DNA from: Diplosphaera chodatii
Taxonomy: Eukaryota; Chlorophyta; Trebouxiophyceae; Prasiolales; Stichococcaceae
Length of the DNA stretch: 64,000 nt
Assembly: GCA_032358165.1 (NCBI GenBank)
Contig: JAALGY010000032.1
Location: forward strand, 2,542,001-2,606,000
Direction: 5' to 3'
A program made the position numbers and the translations under genes. The notes under the pieces were generated by a model. That model had not been told where the DNA came from. It saw only the letters and a list, made by a program, of their open reading frames with translations, and did no database searches. How positions within the stretch are numbered: position 1 is the stretch's first letter; the number at the start of each line of letters is the position of its first letter. This document shows positions 51,490-63,300 of the stretch, piece after piece.

Positions 51490-53628
51490 TCACGCCACCT
51501 GCAGAATGGCCTCCAATTGGAATGCCAGGTCTCGCAGGTGTGGGCGTGCAGATGGCGACACCTCCCAGCAGGCCTCCAGCAAGCTCTGCCAGCTGGCCTC
51601 GCACCAATCGGGTATCGGTGGCTGCAGATTGCCGACCATGAGGCCGGCAACGATCTGCTGCGGGCTGAGGTCGCTGAACGGCACCTGCAGCGTCAGCATC
51701 TCCCACAGCACCATGCCCAGCGACCACACGTCCGCCTTCTCCGACACTCGCATGGGGTCCGACACCAGCTCCGGCGCCATGTACGGCAGCGTGCCCCTGA
51801 GGTCATGCACGCCCGACACGAAGGACTGGTGCTCCTTCTTGTGCTTGTGCAGCCCGAAGTCAGCGACCTTGACGGTGATGCCGCCGCCAAAATCGTCCAG
51901 CAGCAGGTTGTCCGGCTTGAGGTCGAAGTGCACAATGCGCATCTCGTGCAGGTATGCCAGCCCCTTGACCGCGCCCAGCGCTATCTCAGCCCGCTGCCGC
52001 AGCGGCAGCAGCACGTCCCGGTGCCGGATCATGTTGGCCAGGGAGCCGCCGCGCATGTACTCCGTCATGATGCCGACGCAGGTGGGGTCCGCCTTGGACT
52101 GGGTGACCACGCCGTAGAACCGCAACACATTGGGATGGTTCACGCTCGCAAGCACCTCCGCCTCGCCCCAGAACGACTCCGAGCTACGCTGCACATGCTT
52201 GCCAGGCTTGAGCCACTTGATGGCAACCTGGCCAAAGATGGGGGACGATGCCAGCGACACCTCGCCAAAGGCACCCTCGCCAATCCTGCCCAGTACTGTG
52301 ATCTCATCCTGCGGGACGCAGTGGACTTGTGGGAAGCGCAGCGCGCCGGGGGAGGTGACCGTGATGGACGGACGGCGCGCCAGTGCTGCCACGCCATTGG
52401 TTGGCTGCAGTGCTGTTGGGACAGCGCAGCGCACCGGCTGCAAAGTGGTCCCTGCATGGTTCTCCTCCGAGAAAGCATCTGGCAGGGAGTCCAGCTGCTC
52501 ATCCGATGAATTCTCGCCAAAGGCCGAGATGTGGCTTGGCAGCCGCACGCCAGCGCCGACCAGGTCAGCGACCGGGGGAACAGCTGGTGAGAGCGGGCTC
52601 GCAGAAACGCTGCTGCGCACGCTGTTGGACACAGCAGGGCCTGGCAGCACGCCTGTGGCGTTGTGCTCAGTGTCCGGTTGGGTTTTGATGCCATTGTGGG
52701 CATTGCTTTTGTCTGATGTGTGCCAGAATGCAGAGAAACGGCTGTTGCCGTCCAGCACAGACTCTGCAGTCAGCGCCACCACATTCGGCATGCTCTGCTT
52801 GCCCGCAGGGCTCCTCGGCGTATCTGCCGACGTCAAGCTCTTCATGGGTGACTTGGACATGAAGTCGTGCGCATCGCCATCAAAGGAGCCAGAGGGCAGC
52901 TTCGCCCACGCCGCCGCCTCCTGCCCCGCCTCGAAGCCCGCCTGCCAGGCGTCCATCTCCGGGTGAGCTGCAGCACCCTCTGGCCCGCTGCCCACTCCAG
53001 TCGCGCTGTCCGCCTGCGACCCCGTGCCGCTTGACAGCGCGCTGCTGTAAGTGCTGCGCGCCGCATCAGTGCCAGCCCGCCCGTTCAGCGCACGTGCGCT
53101 GCCACCACCACCCACGCCCCGCTTGCCCGAGCTGGAGCGGGAGAAAAACTGTTCGCCGTCCGCCAGCTCCTCGGGGGTGAAAGGCTCCTCCGACGCGCGG
53201 AACAGCAGCACCCGCAGCCGGAACATCTTGATGGGGGTGCCCGGGATGCGCAACCCCCGCTGGTACTCCTCCAGCATCTCCTGCAGGTCGTCGTCGTCGG
53301 AGACTGTGATGAGGGAGTCCGGGTCCAGCTCCTCGCCCGGCAGCAGGTACTTGACCGCGACCGCGCACCCGGTCTTCTCGACCAGCCGGAACACGAAGTC
53401 CGAATACTTCCACGTCACCGGCACGCTCTCAAGGAACGTGTCGCCGCCTTGATACTTCCACTTGCCCTTGTCGTCCTGCACGATGTGGCCGCCAAAGCTG
53501 ACTCGCAGCTTCGCCTTCTCTGTGTTGAAACCGTCGTCCGTGGAAGTGGACCGCAGGCCAGTGCTGCCGGTCGCCATCGGATCCTGAGGGGTGGCCTGGG
53601 CCAGGAGACTTGCCACGGCCGCCGACAT
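51490..53628 (-). CDS. PB1-domain Raf-like protein kinase (MAPKKK type), intronless
   Basis: One uninterrupted frame of 712 codons from ATG 53628. Residues about 25-150 form a PB1 domain: KLRVSFGGHIV, then DFVFRLVEKTGCAVAVKYLL and the acidic OPCA motif LITVSDDDDLQEMLEEY. A Ser/Pro/Ala-rich linker follows. The C-terminal kinase domain has Gly-loop GRIGEGAFGEVSLA, VAIKWLK, catalytic loop VHFDLKPDN, KVADFG, APE in GTLPYMAPELVSD, and VWSLGMVLWEMLTLQVPFSD. The HRD arginine is Phe (HFD), so it is a non-RD kinase. PB1 plus a Raf-like kinase domain is the plant group C/B layout, where such kinases act in osmotic, ABA and ethylene-related signalling; the role here is unknown. The longer open frame to 53730 begins with TTG, so ATG 53628 is preferred (a second ATG at about 53577 would also keep PB1). 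It stands out among intron-rich neighbours. Confidence 0.93.
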   Translation of the reverse strand: MSAAVASLLAQATPQDPMATGSTGLRSTSTDDGFNTEKAKLRVSFGGHIVQDDKGKWKYQGGDTFLESVPVTWKYSDFVFRLVEKTGCAVAVKYLLPGEELDPDSLITVSDDDDLQEMLEEYQRGLRIPGTPIKMFRLRVLLFRASEEPFTPEELADGEQFFSRSSSGKRGVGGGGSARALNGRAGTDAARSTYSSALSSGTGSQADSATGVGSGPEGAAAHPEMDAWQAGFEAGQEAAAWAKLPSGSFDGDAHDFMSKSPMKSLTSADTPRSPAGKQSMPNVVALTAESVLDGNSRFSAFWHTSDKSNAHNGIKTQPDTEHNATGVLPGPAVSNSVRSSVSASPLSPAVPPVADLVGAGVRLPSHISAFGENSSDEQLDSLPDAFSEENHAGTTLQPVRCAVPTALQPTNGVAALARRPSITVTSPGALRFPQVHCVPQDEITVLGRIGEGAFGEVSLASSPIFGQVAIKWLKPGKHVQRSSESFWGEAEVLASVNHPNVLRFYGVVTQSKADPTCVGIMTEYMRGGSLANMIRHRDVLLPLRQRAEIALGAVKGLAYLHEMRIVHFDLKPDNLLLDDFGGGITVKVADFGLHKHKKEHQSFVSGVHDLRGTLPYMAPELVSDPMRVSEKADVWSLGMVLWEMLTLQVPFSDLSPQQIVAGLMVGNLQPPIPDWCEASWQSLLEACWEVSPSARPHLRDLAFQLEAILQVA

Positions 53629-54328
53629 GTTCGTAGCGCAAGCAACGCACTGCCGGGCCTCCGCAGCGCTCCGGGTGGGGGCGCAAGCCCCCAAGCTGTG
53701 GCCTAGAACATGGTGTGTCTGATGCAGCAAGCAGCCGAGCTGCCCTGCGAACGTGGTGATCGTGGCCGCGCTGCCCTGCGACCGGTTGTGAGCTTCAATA
53801 AATGCTCTCGCACGACCCCAAACGCTGTCGGCTGGGGAAGTACGCTGGCGTGGGGCAGACCCACCCTCGCGCCACTTTTGGGTCGACGGCAGGCGCTGAG
53901 TTATTAGGGTTTGGAGAGGACATTCCTAGTTCACCTGTTCACGTGTCTCATGACGTGCCATTTTGCCCATGCCACAAGCCAATGCAGCGTCGCTAGTATT
54001 TTGGGGCCCTGATGCTCGATCTGACGCACAATACACACATCCATCACATCAATCGTTGGTGACTTGCGTTTTGCGCGTGTTGGCTGTAGCATCATACATA
54101 CTCACTCGGTGGGGTGCAGGTGCATGCTAGATTCATCTGCTTTCTGTGGTTTCCGGCGTGTTCATCAGCCTCAGCGTCATACCTGACATCACCATGCGGC
54201 ATCGTACCTTGGGCTCAACATGTACACATCCTGATTCTATGTGCGTGCATGTGCGCTCCGCACGCTGCGTTCAACAGGGCGCGCAGTTGACGCAGCACAC
54301 TAGGAAACAGATGGTACCTCAGCCACCC
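53629..54328. promoter_or_regulatory. Divergent intergenic region between the kinase (-) and the NTF2-like gene (+)
   Basis: 700 bases between two outward-facing start codons, AT-richer than the kinase exon. Two promoters are expected. No clear element or gene is visible. Confidence 0.4.
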
Positions 54329-55944
54329 ATGTCAGCACCAAGCTCCGTGTTCTCCCAGCGAAACACACCGGCACAACGTGATAGGCGCCCATCGGCGGCA
54401 TGCCATGCGGCTGCCACCGGCCAGGCCACCCGCTGTGACGCCAAGGACGTCGTCCAAAACTTCTACCAAGCGTGAGCAGTCAACGCACTGTGCATCTGGA
54501 GCCTGCATGTTTATGATGATCCGATCACTCATTTGACTGACAGAGCATTTTGCAATGTGGATCAGGTACAACTCTGGTGATGTGGAAGCAGTGATGGCGC
54601 TCATGGCAGATGACGTGGCATACCACGACCTGGCATTGTATCAGGAGCCGTTCCGGGGGAAGGATGCAGTGCGTGCATACTTTGACAAGGTGACGGCTAC
54701 AGTCCCGGGTGACCTGAAGTTCACACTGGAGCACATCACATCCGGGGACCCACATGCCGTGGGCGTACGCTGGTGGGCTGTGTGCTAGTTTGCAGAACGA
54801 GACACGCCTGTCAGGGTGTGTGATAAATGCTGCTTTGCATCCCTGGCAGCTGAGCATTTGGCCTGCTACAGATGCATGTGATCCAGACAGCTTGCACGCT
54901 GCAGGCACGTGGAGATCGAGGGCCACGAGTTTCCGTTTTCACGCGGCTGCAGCTTCTACGAGGTCAACGACGATGGGCTCATCACCTCAGCAAGGGACCT
55001 GGTGGAGTCGCGTACGTGATCGAGGGCGAATGGCCCATACCACCCTCAGAGCTGCATCACGATTGGGCTGACCGTGGTTGCAAGGCTGCACTGTGTACAC
55101 GCTCCGCATGTGCATGCCTCCTCCACTGTGGTCCTGTGCCGCCGCAGCCACAAAGCCGGGCGGCGTGGCGCTGTACGCACTCAAGGCCCTGGCGCCGGTC
55201 GTCCGGCGCCTGGGCCCCCGCGCCAACCCTGGCAACCTGCCGCCCGCGCCCGGCCTCGCCATGTGGGCCTTCTATGCAGCCTACATGTGGCACCTGACCG
55301 GGCCCTCGGGCGCGCCTGGGCTTCCAGCCTGGCAACAGCAGCCAGACACTCTGCGAGCGGTGCTGAATGAGTCTATCAACTTGTTCTACATCAACATTGG
55401 CCTTGCTGCGGTGCACCTCAACCCACTGCCTGCTGTGGCCTCCCACCCAGTGTCTGAGGCGCTCTTCAACTTCGTCATTGCTTGGAGCCTGATGCTCGGC
55501 CCGTTGATGTTTGCCGACCGCAAAGCCGCCAACGTGCCGAGGAAATGGCCCTTGTATATTGGAACCCTGTTCATCACGAACATCTTCTTTGTCCCGTTCG
55601 TCGCGCTGCGAGAGTCAATGCCGGCGCCAGCTTCGGGGCAGTTTTCCAGAGATGAGGATCAACGCCGGCTGCCGAGGTGGAGCCCGCTTACTGGGTGGAT
55701 AGCTGCTGCAGTTGGCCTCATCTCCATCGGGTGGGCAGCATTTGCGCGGCCAGAATTTGGCGGCATCGCGGAACGCCTACAGTACATCACCACCAGCACC
55801 AGCGACGACAGGGTGACCTATGCATTCGTCTTGGACGTCGTGCTGTACACTGTCTGGCAAGCCGTGCTCATGCCGCCGTCGGCAGGTCGTCTACGATATA
55901 TTCCCTTCGCCGGCCTTGTGCGCTGGGTCACCAGCAAAAAATGA
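54329..55944 (+). CDS. Plastid-type NTF2/SnoaL-like domain fused to a multi-pass membrane domain
   Basis: Four exons (54329-54471, 54566-54772, 54905-55011, 55148-55944) close in phase to 417 aa. The N-terminus is a Ser/Arg/Ala-rich, acid-poor transit peptide (SSVFSQRNTPAQRDRRPSAA). Residues about 42-155 form a SnoaL/NTF2-like cone: VVQNFYQAYNSGDVEAVMAL, then VAYHDLALYQEPFRGKDAVR, then HVEIEGHEFPFSRGCSFYEV. Residues about 160-417 contain five or six hydrophobic spans: LAMWAFYAAYMWHL, LFYINIGLAAVHLNPL, ALFNFVIAWSLMLGPLMF, WPLYIGTLFITNIFFVPFVA, TGWIAAAVGLISIGWAAFA and VLDVVLYTVWQAVLM. Chloroplast envelope or thylakoid location is inferred. The NTF2-like fold often binds small hydrophobic ligands, but no catalytic residue set is evident, so function is open. 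Start is the ATG nearest the transit-like region; ATG 54311 is an in-frame alternative. Confidence 0.82.
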
Positions 55945-56348
55945 TGAAGTGCTACTCTTGGAGCGTGGTTAAAGCACAACTGTCAATCGGTTTGCTGCTA
56001 GGAGCATCTCCTTGACGATTTTCTTGGAACTCGCAACATGTAGCTTTAAACCTAAGTTTGGTTGAGCAGTCATGGGATTGGCATTGGTCGCCTTGCAGGC
56101 CTTCAAGTGATTAAAGATTCTGATTCTGCAGCAGCCAGTTGATCATTGCGTGTCTGGATCAATCGTGCCTGTTATGCATGTGTCTGAATGATCTGAAAAA
56201 ACAGCACTTTGCTTTTGCTGCGTGGACGTCCGTCCAGTCTGAGAATCAGAGTGTGGCCCATCTATAGTCACGCATCAACCAAGTTAGAAGCTCGCTGGCC
56301 AGCCCGCATTCAAACGGAGCTTGGATCGTTGGGTGAGCGCGGCGCAGC

Positions 56349-56740
56349 ATGACAGTTCGGTGGTCGCAAGTGCCAAGCGATCTTGTGGACGCAGTGCTCA
56401 GCCTCAGAGCGGACAACATCATTACCTGGGTAGGCCCCCTGCAGGCGGGAGCAGGACCGCATCCCCTGCTGAGTATAACCTGGGGTCATGTGCCGCAGCA
56501 TCGCAGCAGTACCTGAGCAACTGCACTGCTCTGTCAGGGCACTGTATCCGTCTGATGGTTCTTCTCGCAAACTGATGCACGGCCAACCCAATCCACATGT
56601 CGCGATGCCTGCAGGTCATTGCCGCGTACGTATTGGGTTTGGTGGGTTTGGCGGTCCGGATCTACTTCTGGGGCAAAGCGGATGATAAGCGGCGTGCACA
56701 GCTGGCCAGGGAAGCAGAGAGCAAGCCCAAGACAACGTGA
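56349..56740 (+). CDS. 68-aa single-pass membrane microprotein, two exons
   Basis: Exon 56349-56429 (81 nt) has a GTAGGC donor, and exon 56615-56740 (126 nt) follows a CCTGCAG acceptor; phase is 0 on both sides. The product starts MTVRWSQVPSDLVDAVLSL, continues LRADNIITW, then one hydrophobic span VIAAYVLGLVGLAVRIYFW, then a charged tail KADDKRRAQLAREAESKP. The span is followed by Lys/Arg, so the C-terminal tail is likely on the side that favours positive charge (cytosol or matrix). Length and layout resemble small accessory subunits of respiratory or ER membrane complexes, but I cannot name a family. Too short and too split for simple ORF finding. The intervening 185-bp intron has other frames but none as protein-like. 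Confidence 0.62.
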
Positions 56741-57335
56741 CGTGTTGTGTGGCAAGCCAGACCACGCTGTAGGTTGACTTTAACCTCGGTTGACATATTC
56801 GTGCTCGTACAGCCGCAGCACATACGTGTGCTCTGCCCACACAACCGCAATCGAGCAGGTACAAGAACACTCCATCTGCTGGACCATCGCTTCACGGCTT
56901 CACAGCACACGTGAAGCCAGGCTGCTGCTGCTGGCACGGCATGCGTGCAGATTCGACTATATCACTGCAGCTTGTTCACAAGCGTGACCTGCATTCGAGG
57001 GATGCTACCCACCCACCACTCTACGCTACGCACGCTCTTGCCAACCCCTTATTCCGCAGACAATGCACCTGCGCCCCTCGTTCCCGAGGGTGCCTGCGCT
57101 CTACTGCCACGCTGTTGAGACAGCAAGCACGCACCCCTATTGACTGCTGCGTGTCAGGCGCTTCACCGCATTGTCAACTGCCATGAGGATCATGAGCTGC
57201 GCCTGCAGCTTGTCTGCGTGCTGCCTACAGATGACAACGAACGATACTGTGGCGCAGCACTCAGCAAGCAGTGCGGCATGGGTGCAGGCGCTATGCGTGC
57301 ACATCGGCTTCAGCTGCAGAATGCAGGTGCCCATG
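56741..57335. other. Convergent spacer between the microprotein and the JmjC gene
   Basis: About 600 bases between opposing stop codons. Several short frames exist on both strands but none has recognisable character. Presumably 3' UTRs of both genes. Confidence 0.4.
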
Positions 57336-60300
57336 CTAAGACGACTGGGTGACGCACCGGTCTGGGGCGGCTGTGGCGGCATGCCCGGGCTGCTTGCACA
57401 GCTCCCGCATCTCCTCCGCAAGCTTCAGGCACTCCCCCACCGACTCCGCACAGACGAAGTCGATGGCCACCTGCGCATTTTCCGCCAGCAAAGTATACGT
57501 GCATGCATCTCTGCGCCCGTGTCTTCCTTTGCAATAGGGTGTGCCCATTGCCTGCAGCCCAAAGCCTCCATACACGAGCTTGAACAGAGCAGTGCAACTC
57601 CCAGAGCACGATGCACGTATGGCAGCGCAGTGTCGCACTGCCATGGGGCAGGGTCGACGCGCCTTGATGCAGGGGCGCAGGTTGCGGACTTGGTGGGGGC
57701 ACCCGGCTGGGATGAACACCGCCTCGCCGGGGTACTGCTCGAAGTGCCACGGCTCCACGCCGTACTCCGCCTTCAGCGCAGCCCGGTGCTTCGCCGTCAG
57801 CATGAACGCCTGCGCATGGCGACATGGTGTGAGGCGCCCCCGGCCTGCTGGGTGAAGCATTCCGCGCATTGCGGCAGCGCTTTCCCAATGCTCAGCAGCG
57901 CGCAAGAGCTGCAGGTCGTGCTGAGTAGACGGCTCCCAGCATCACCAGCATCAGGTCGCACCTGGCTGTGGATGTGGTGGTCCACGTCAGAAGGCTGCAG
58001 GCGCTGGCCGCGGTGCGTGAACTCGTTGCAGTGGCGCTCCAGGTAGGCACGCAGCGCGCCGGTGTCCTCCCGCCGGAAGATGTGCCACACGGCACCCGCG
58101 CCGCCGTACCTGTCATGGAGGCTCCCAAGCTTGCGCACCCCGCATGTCAAGCAGATGGCTGACATCGTGCACGCCTGCTGCAACGGCCCGGAGTGCTGCA
58201 GAGTCACTTCTTCACATGCACCCCAATCCCAACAACATGCATTGTGTACATTGGCCGGCTGTGCGCACCCGGGCAGCACCCAGCGGCTGCCGTGGCCGCA
58301 GCGCACGGCGGCCGGGCCCGCGCCGGGCGTCGGCTGCATGTGGACCAGTATGTTGACCGCGTCGCTCAGGTCGCAGTGCAGCTTGGTCACCGAGTCGCCC
58401 TCGTCCCCCAGCTCCTCCTCCCTGGCACACGACGGGACAACTGCAGTGTCAACGCAGCCCGCAGCAGCAGACGCGAGTGGACACCAGTTGCCAGGCTCAT
58501 CAAGTGACTGGGCTTGCCACAGCACACAAGGCACTGGGAAAACATCGCTTCTCAAGTGCGCAAGTGCTGCCCCTCAAGCAGTGCTGCAGCTGTGCCAGAT
58601 GCAAAGCAGTACTGCGCACCGGCCATAGGCGATATAGGACTTGGGGCCCAGGTCGGGCTTGATGGCGGTGCACGGCAGAGCCGCTGCCAGGTTCAGCGGC
58701 CCCGCCTGGTGCGTGTACTCCTTCAGCGGCAGCATCTCCAGAAAATCCTGAAGAGGTGGACGCAGATGTGGGCTCTTCAGCCACACTCTTCAGCCACACT
58801 ACCAATGCTGCTGACCTGTTGCAATGTTGCGCTAAGAATGCAGATGACGGGCACCAACTTCACTCTAAGCAGCAACTGCATGGAACCAAGCGCGGCATCG
58901 GGAAGGCGGGGGACGGCACCTGGTTGTGGCGCACCAGCTCCCTGTGGAAGTCGCTGTCAGGCGGCCAGTCCTTCAGCTTCAGCATGGCGCAGGTGCCGGT
59001 GCCATCCTCCGCGGGCAGCTGCTTCTTGCCCCTGGCCTGCGGTGACCAGAGTTCACATGGTGTGCAACACCCTGAGCGTTATCTGACACGCTGCGAGGGC
59101 TAAACAAGCAGTGTTTGCTTCCGATGTCAGTCACAATGACTCGACCCATGTCTTGCACGACCGGCAGCAAACGTGCAGGGGGGAGATGAACACATGGGTG
59201 AGGCAGCGACAGCAAATGGCACCAGGTCTTTATAGTATTCAAAGAAGTGGTGGCGCTTCAGGTGCTGAAGCTCGAACCCCTTGCTGCAGTTTAGCACCTG
59301 TGTGTACCAGACACGACTGGTCAAACACAGGCTGGCTCTGTGCTCTGCCACCAAGCTGACCACAAAGACAGAGATTCTGCACGGTTCACAAGGTTTCGGA
59401 CACTGCTGCCGCACCTCAAGATCGATAGGCGATGTGTCCTTGAGTGCGCGGTTCATGCAGCTGGGGTCCCAGTTCATGCGCTTCCGGCAGTTGCGCACAA
59501 TGAAGGGCGCGCCGCGCCGCATGTGCTGCTGCGCCTGCCTGTGGCACCAAAGAGGTCGTGTCAACAAAACTGCAAGCTCATATGACCCCGCTTTGCCAGC
59601 CTGCAAGGCCATCTCTTGTGCTTGCCGATCTCCAGCATAGCTGCCTGATCATGTGTTGACTCCGTGATCATGCATGCATTTCGAAATCATGCAGACAGGC
59701 TCCCGCTTCCAGCGAGTGAGTTTGTGCAGCAGAGATACACATGCTGCAGCAATCCGGGTGGCTACACAGCAGGCAAGATGTGCTTATCAGTCTGCCAGTC
59801 AAATCAGCCACTGCATCAAAGCTTACAGCGTGAAGCTGGCACGCGTTGGGTTGTCCTCTGCATCCTGGCTGGCATCTGGAGTCCACAGGTAGTTGTGCGC
59901 ATCCGGCTGCCTTTCGGCTGAGAGGCGGATGTCCTGAGTGTTCACACAAACAGAACGGTTAGCCGTAGACGATTGCACAGGTGATTACAACACGATAGAC
60001 TGTGGCATCGTTCAGCCACTGAGCATATTTGCTCGTTCTCGGAAACTCGGAAGTGCACATGCTTGCACACATCGTAGAGCATAAGAGGCCATGGCAAACT
60101 GACCTCCTCGGGCATGTGCTCATGCCAGTGGCGGCTGTTGAAGGGTGCCACTGCAGGGTCATGCATGGTGGCCACCGTCAGGGCTGGCCCATCCTCCGCC
60201 GCCTGCTGCAGGCCGTTCGCAATGTGCTGTTCATGAGGCGACTGCGGTGGCCGCTGCTGGCTCTCCTGCGCACCTGCACGTTGCTGCTTGGCCGGGAGCG

Positions 60301-63300
60301 CCTGCTCGTCCGGCGGCAGGTTCAGGTCTGGCACCGGTGGCCTGGGATGCACTTGCCTGTCTACTGCTGGCGCAGCCTGCACAGCTGAGTTGCCAACTCG
60401 GAGCTGTGCTGCATCCTGCACATCGGCCTGCGACTCCAATGCTGCCTGCGCTTCAGCTTCAGCTGGCAGCATGGCGTGGCTGGGAGCTGTTGGGGCCGAC
60501 AATGTGGGCGGCATTGGCAGCTGTGGCGACGCTGACAGCTGTGGCGGCGTTGGCGGCTGCAGCGGCACCGCGCTGCTGATTGCGGGGCAAGCTGCAGAGA
60601 CAGAGTCCCCGCCTGCTGACTCTGCATCCGCAGAGCTGAGCCTGTTCCCGCTCTGCAGGATAGCCCCACTGCCGGTTGCCCCACTGCTGCTAGATGGGCC
60701 CTGGCTCCACGCCCTGGCTGCCTGAGCCAGGCGGCCCGGCTGGCTGGCGACTGTGCCGTTGGCCATGGCGCTGACGCTCTGCTTGGTGACACCAGCTGCG
60801 GGAGTGGATGGGGCTGGCAGCGCGTGTACGTCCCTCCACTGCCACAAGGGCGGCTCAGAGGCAGCGTCCTGCGGCAGTGGCAGCTGCAAAGCTGTTCAGT
60901 GGCATGATGACCAGTCAAGCTGGCGGCATCTCGACACTCAAGACTTAAGTCCCAGGAACTCCGAGTACAGAGGACTGCAGGCAGCAGGCGCACCTGCTGA
61001 GCCCTCTGAAAGGCAAGCAGCACATCATCCTTCAGCAGCCTGAGCAACTTTGTCGGCCCCTTGCACACGTCACAATGCACCTGCAACAGAGAGTCAAGCA
61101 CCTCATTCATGCAGTATTGCCAGCAGAGGGGCAGTGACCAGATGCTGATGTGCCGCCTGCATGCCTACCTGCTTCTTCTCCCCTGACGAGCCCGCCAACT
61201 CGGTGCAGCACTTGACGCAAAGGTCATAGCCGCAGTCGCCGACACACGTTCGGAACATGTTTGCCAGTGACGCTGAGCACCTGCATAGGATGCAGATACA
61301 CTGAAAAGTACAGAGGTTCGACATGTTTCGACGAAAGCTGGCACGCTGCACCAATCACTGGCGAGTCTACAGGGCGCTGTGATGATCTGCTGTGGGACGC
61401 GCCTGTCGCACAGCATGCGCTCATTGGAGGGCTTCTGGTATGGCACGTGCTGCAGCTGCATCCCGTCACGTGCCGCCTGTGAGCAGCATCAGGCGACACT
61501 TTCAACACCTGTGGGGCTTATGTTTGCACACTAACCCGACACGATGCCCATAGCTAGGCAGAGCCTGGTGTATGTTGGTATGCTCATGCATCTGGTTTTA
61601 TGTGGCGTCTACATGCCTGTGCACATGTTTGCTGCCAGCATCGCAGCAGGCCCGGAACCCCTGCAAGGACAGGACAGTGCATGTTCCTGCATCAGAATGG
61701 ACACTGCACCTCAAGCTCCTCAGCGGCTGCGTAGCGGCGGGCGGTGGGCGCCAGCAGCCGCAGCTGGTGCCGCGCAAACTCCGCCAGCTGCGCGTCCGAG
61801 TAGGCGGGCGGCTGGTAGCCCTGCTCCACCCGGAGGTGCTTCTGCAAGCAGAGCAGTTCAAAGGGCTTGAGGTGCACACCGTGGGCCAGTTGTTTCCACA
61901 AACAGCGCAGCGCAGGGCCAGCCATGCTGCTGATACTGCTTTTGACATGCATACGATGCCAGCAGTCCAGGTCCATTGCAGTTCCGAAGAGGAAGTAGAC
62001 AAAGACGTAGGTTGCAGCCTAGAACAGTGCTACGGCAAGGGACGCACTGCGCAGTTGCAGATGTTGGCACAGGGGGGGCATGTGCCGCTGCAGAATGCCT
62101 CCAGCACCTCATCTGCCGCACTTGTCTCAGTGAGCAGGAAACCAAAGCGGTAGATGATACACCTACACAAAGCGAACAGCATCGACACCCTCAGTTGTGC
62201 ACACAGGCCCGACACAGAACTGCAGGTGTGCAATGTCTCAGATATCCATGCACTTGCTGCGGCGCAGCACATCGTAGCACAGATATTTGACAGCAGACGA
62301 GCAGAAGGCAGACCTCTCGCAGAATGTCTTGGTGCATCCCTCCTGGCTGCAGGGGTGCGCAAGCGTCGCACGCTGGCAGTCGTGGCATGTTGAGCAGACC
62401 TGCAATGCAGATGAGCACAGGGTTGGGTGCACCCAGACTGTGTGGCCATAGGCGCCTGTCCTCTCACAGCAGCGGAGAATGCACCAATGCATGCAGGGAC
62501 CGTCCCAACATGCTGCAAACTCGGCGCACCCGGTGAACCTTGAGCAGCTTCTGCAGGTCTGCTGAGGAGGTCTGGCGACAGAGTGTCGATCTGATGGCTG
62601 CGGCCCTCTCCTTGTCGCGCGTGAGCATCCACTTCCGCAGGTCCTGCGGCGAACCAGCAAAGCAACCCTGAGTCAGCCACGAGAGCTTCCACATAGGTTA
62701 CGACTTGCACCAGGTCGTCACATGGTCATGCTCTCCCCACCTGGCCTGTGACAGTGGCGAAGGCCTCGCTGCAGTGCTCCAGGTGGTGGAAGCGCAGCCA
62801 CTGCATGACTTGCTGCTGCTGCCACTTGCCGACCAGGGCCTCAATGTGCTGGCGTCCTTGATCAAGGCACTTGTCGTCCTGCAAACATGCTGGGGCCACC
62901 CTTCGTTCTACGCTCTGGCGACATATGAATGTTGGTGTTAACTAGGATGCAAGGCAGCACAATCGCCGGGCAACCACATTGCTCGCTCAGCAAGCAGTGC
63001 ACCTGTGCGACAAGCGGGTGCGTGGCAGGGTCAAATCGACCGCCCAGCCAGTAGCACGGTGGGTGTGGCCCCAAAGCGTCACGCAGTTCTTTCGTGGACA
63101 CCTTGATGCCAAACAGGGCATTGACAGCGTCCATGCCAGTGCTGCCGGCGCCAGTCTGCTGCCTGCGCATGACTGCTGGCGGGGAGTGCAGCGGCCCAGC
63201 CGTGGCGGCATCACCGCTGCCGGTTGGCGCTGCGGCATGCCGCTTGCGGGCTGGTCTGCCAGCGTCTCGGTCCTCCACCACGAGCTGCGCAGTGTCATCG

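Noticed and set aside
52130..52966. 278-codon + strand frame opposite the kinase gene
   Set aside because: Antisense shadow of the kinase linker and Gly-loop region; no domain signature, while the minus strand encodes a complete kinase.
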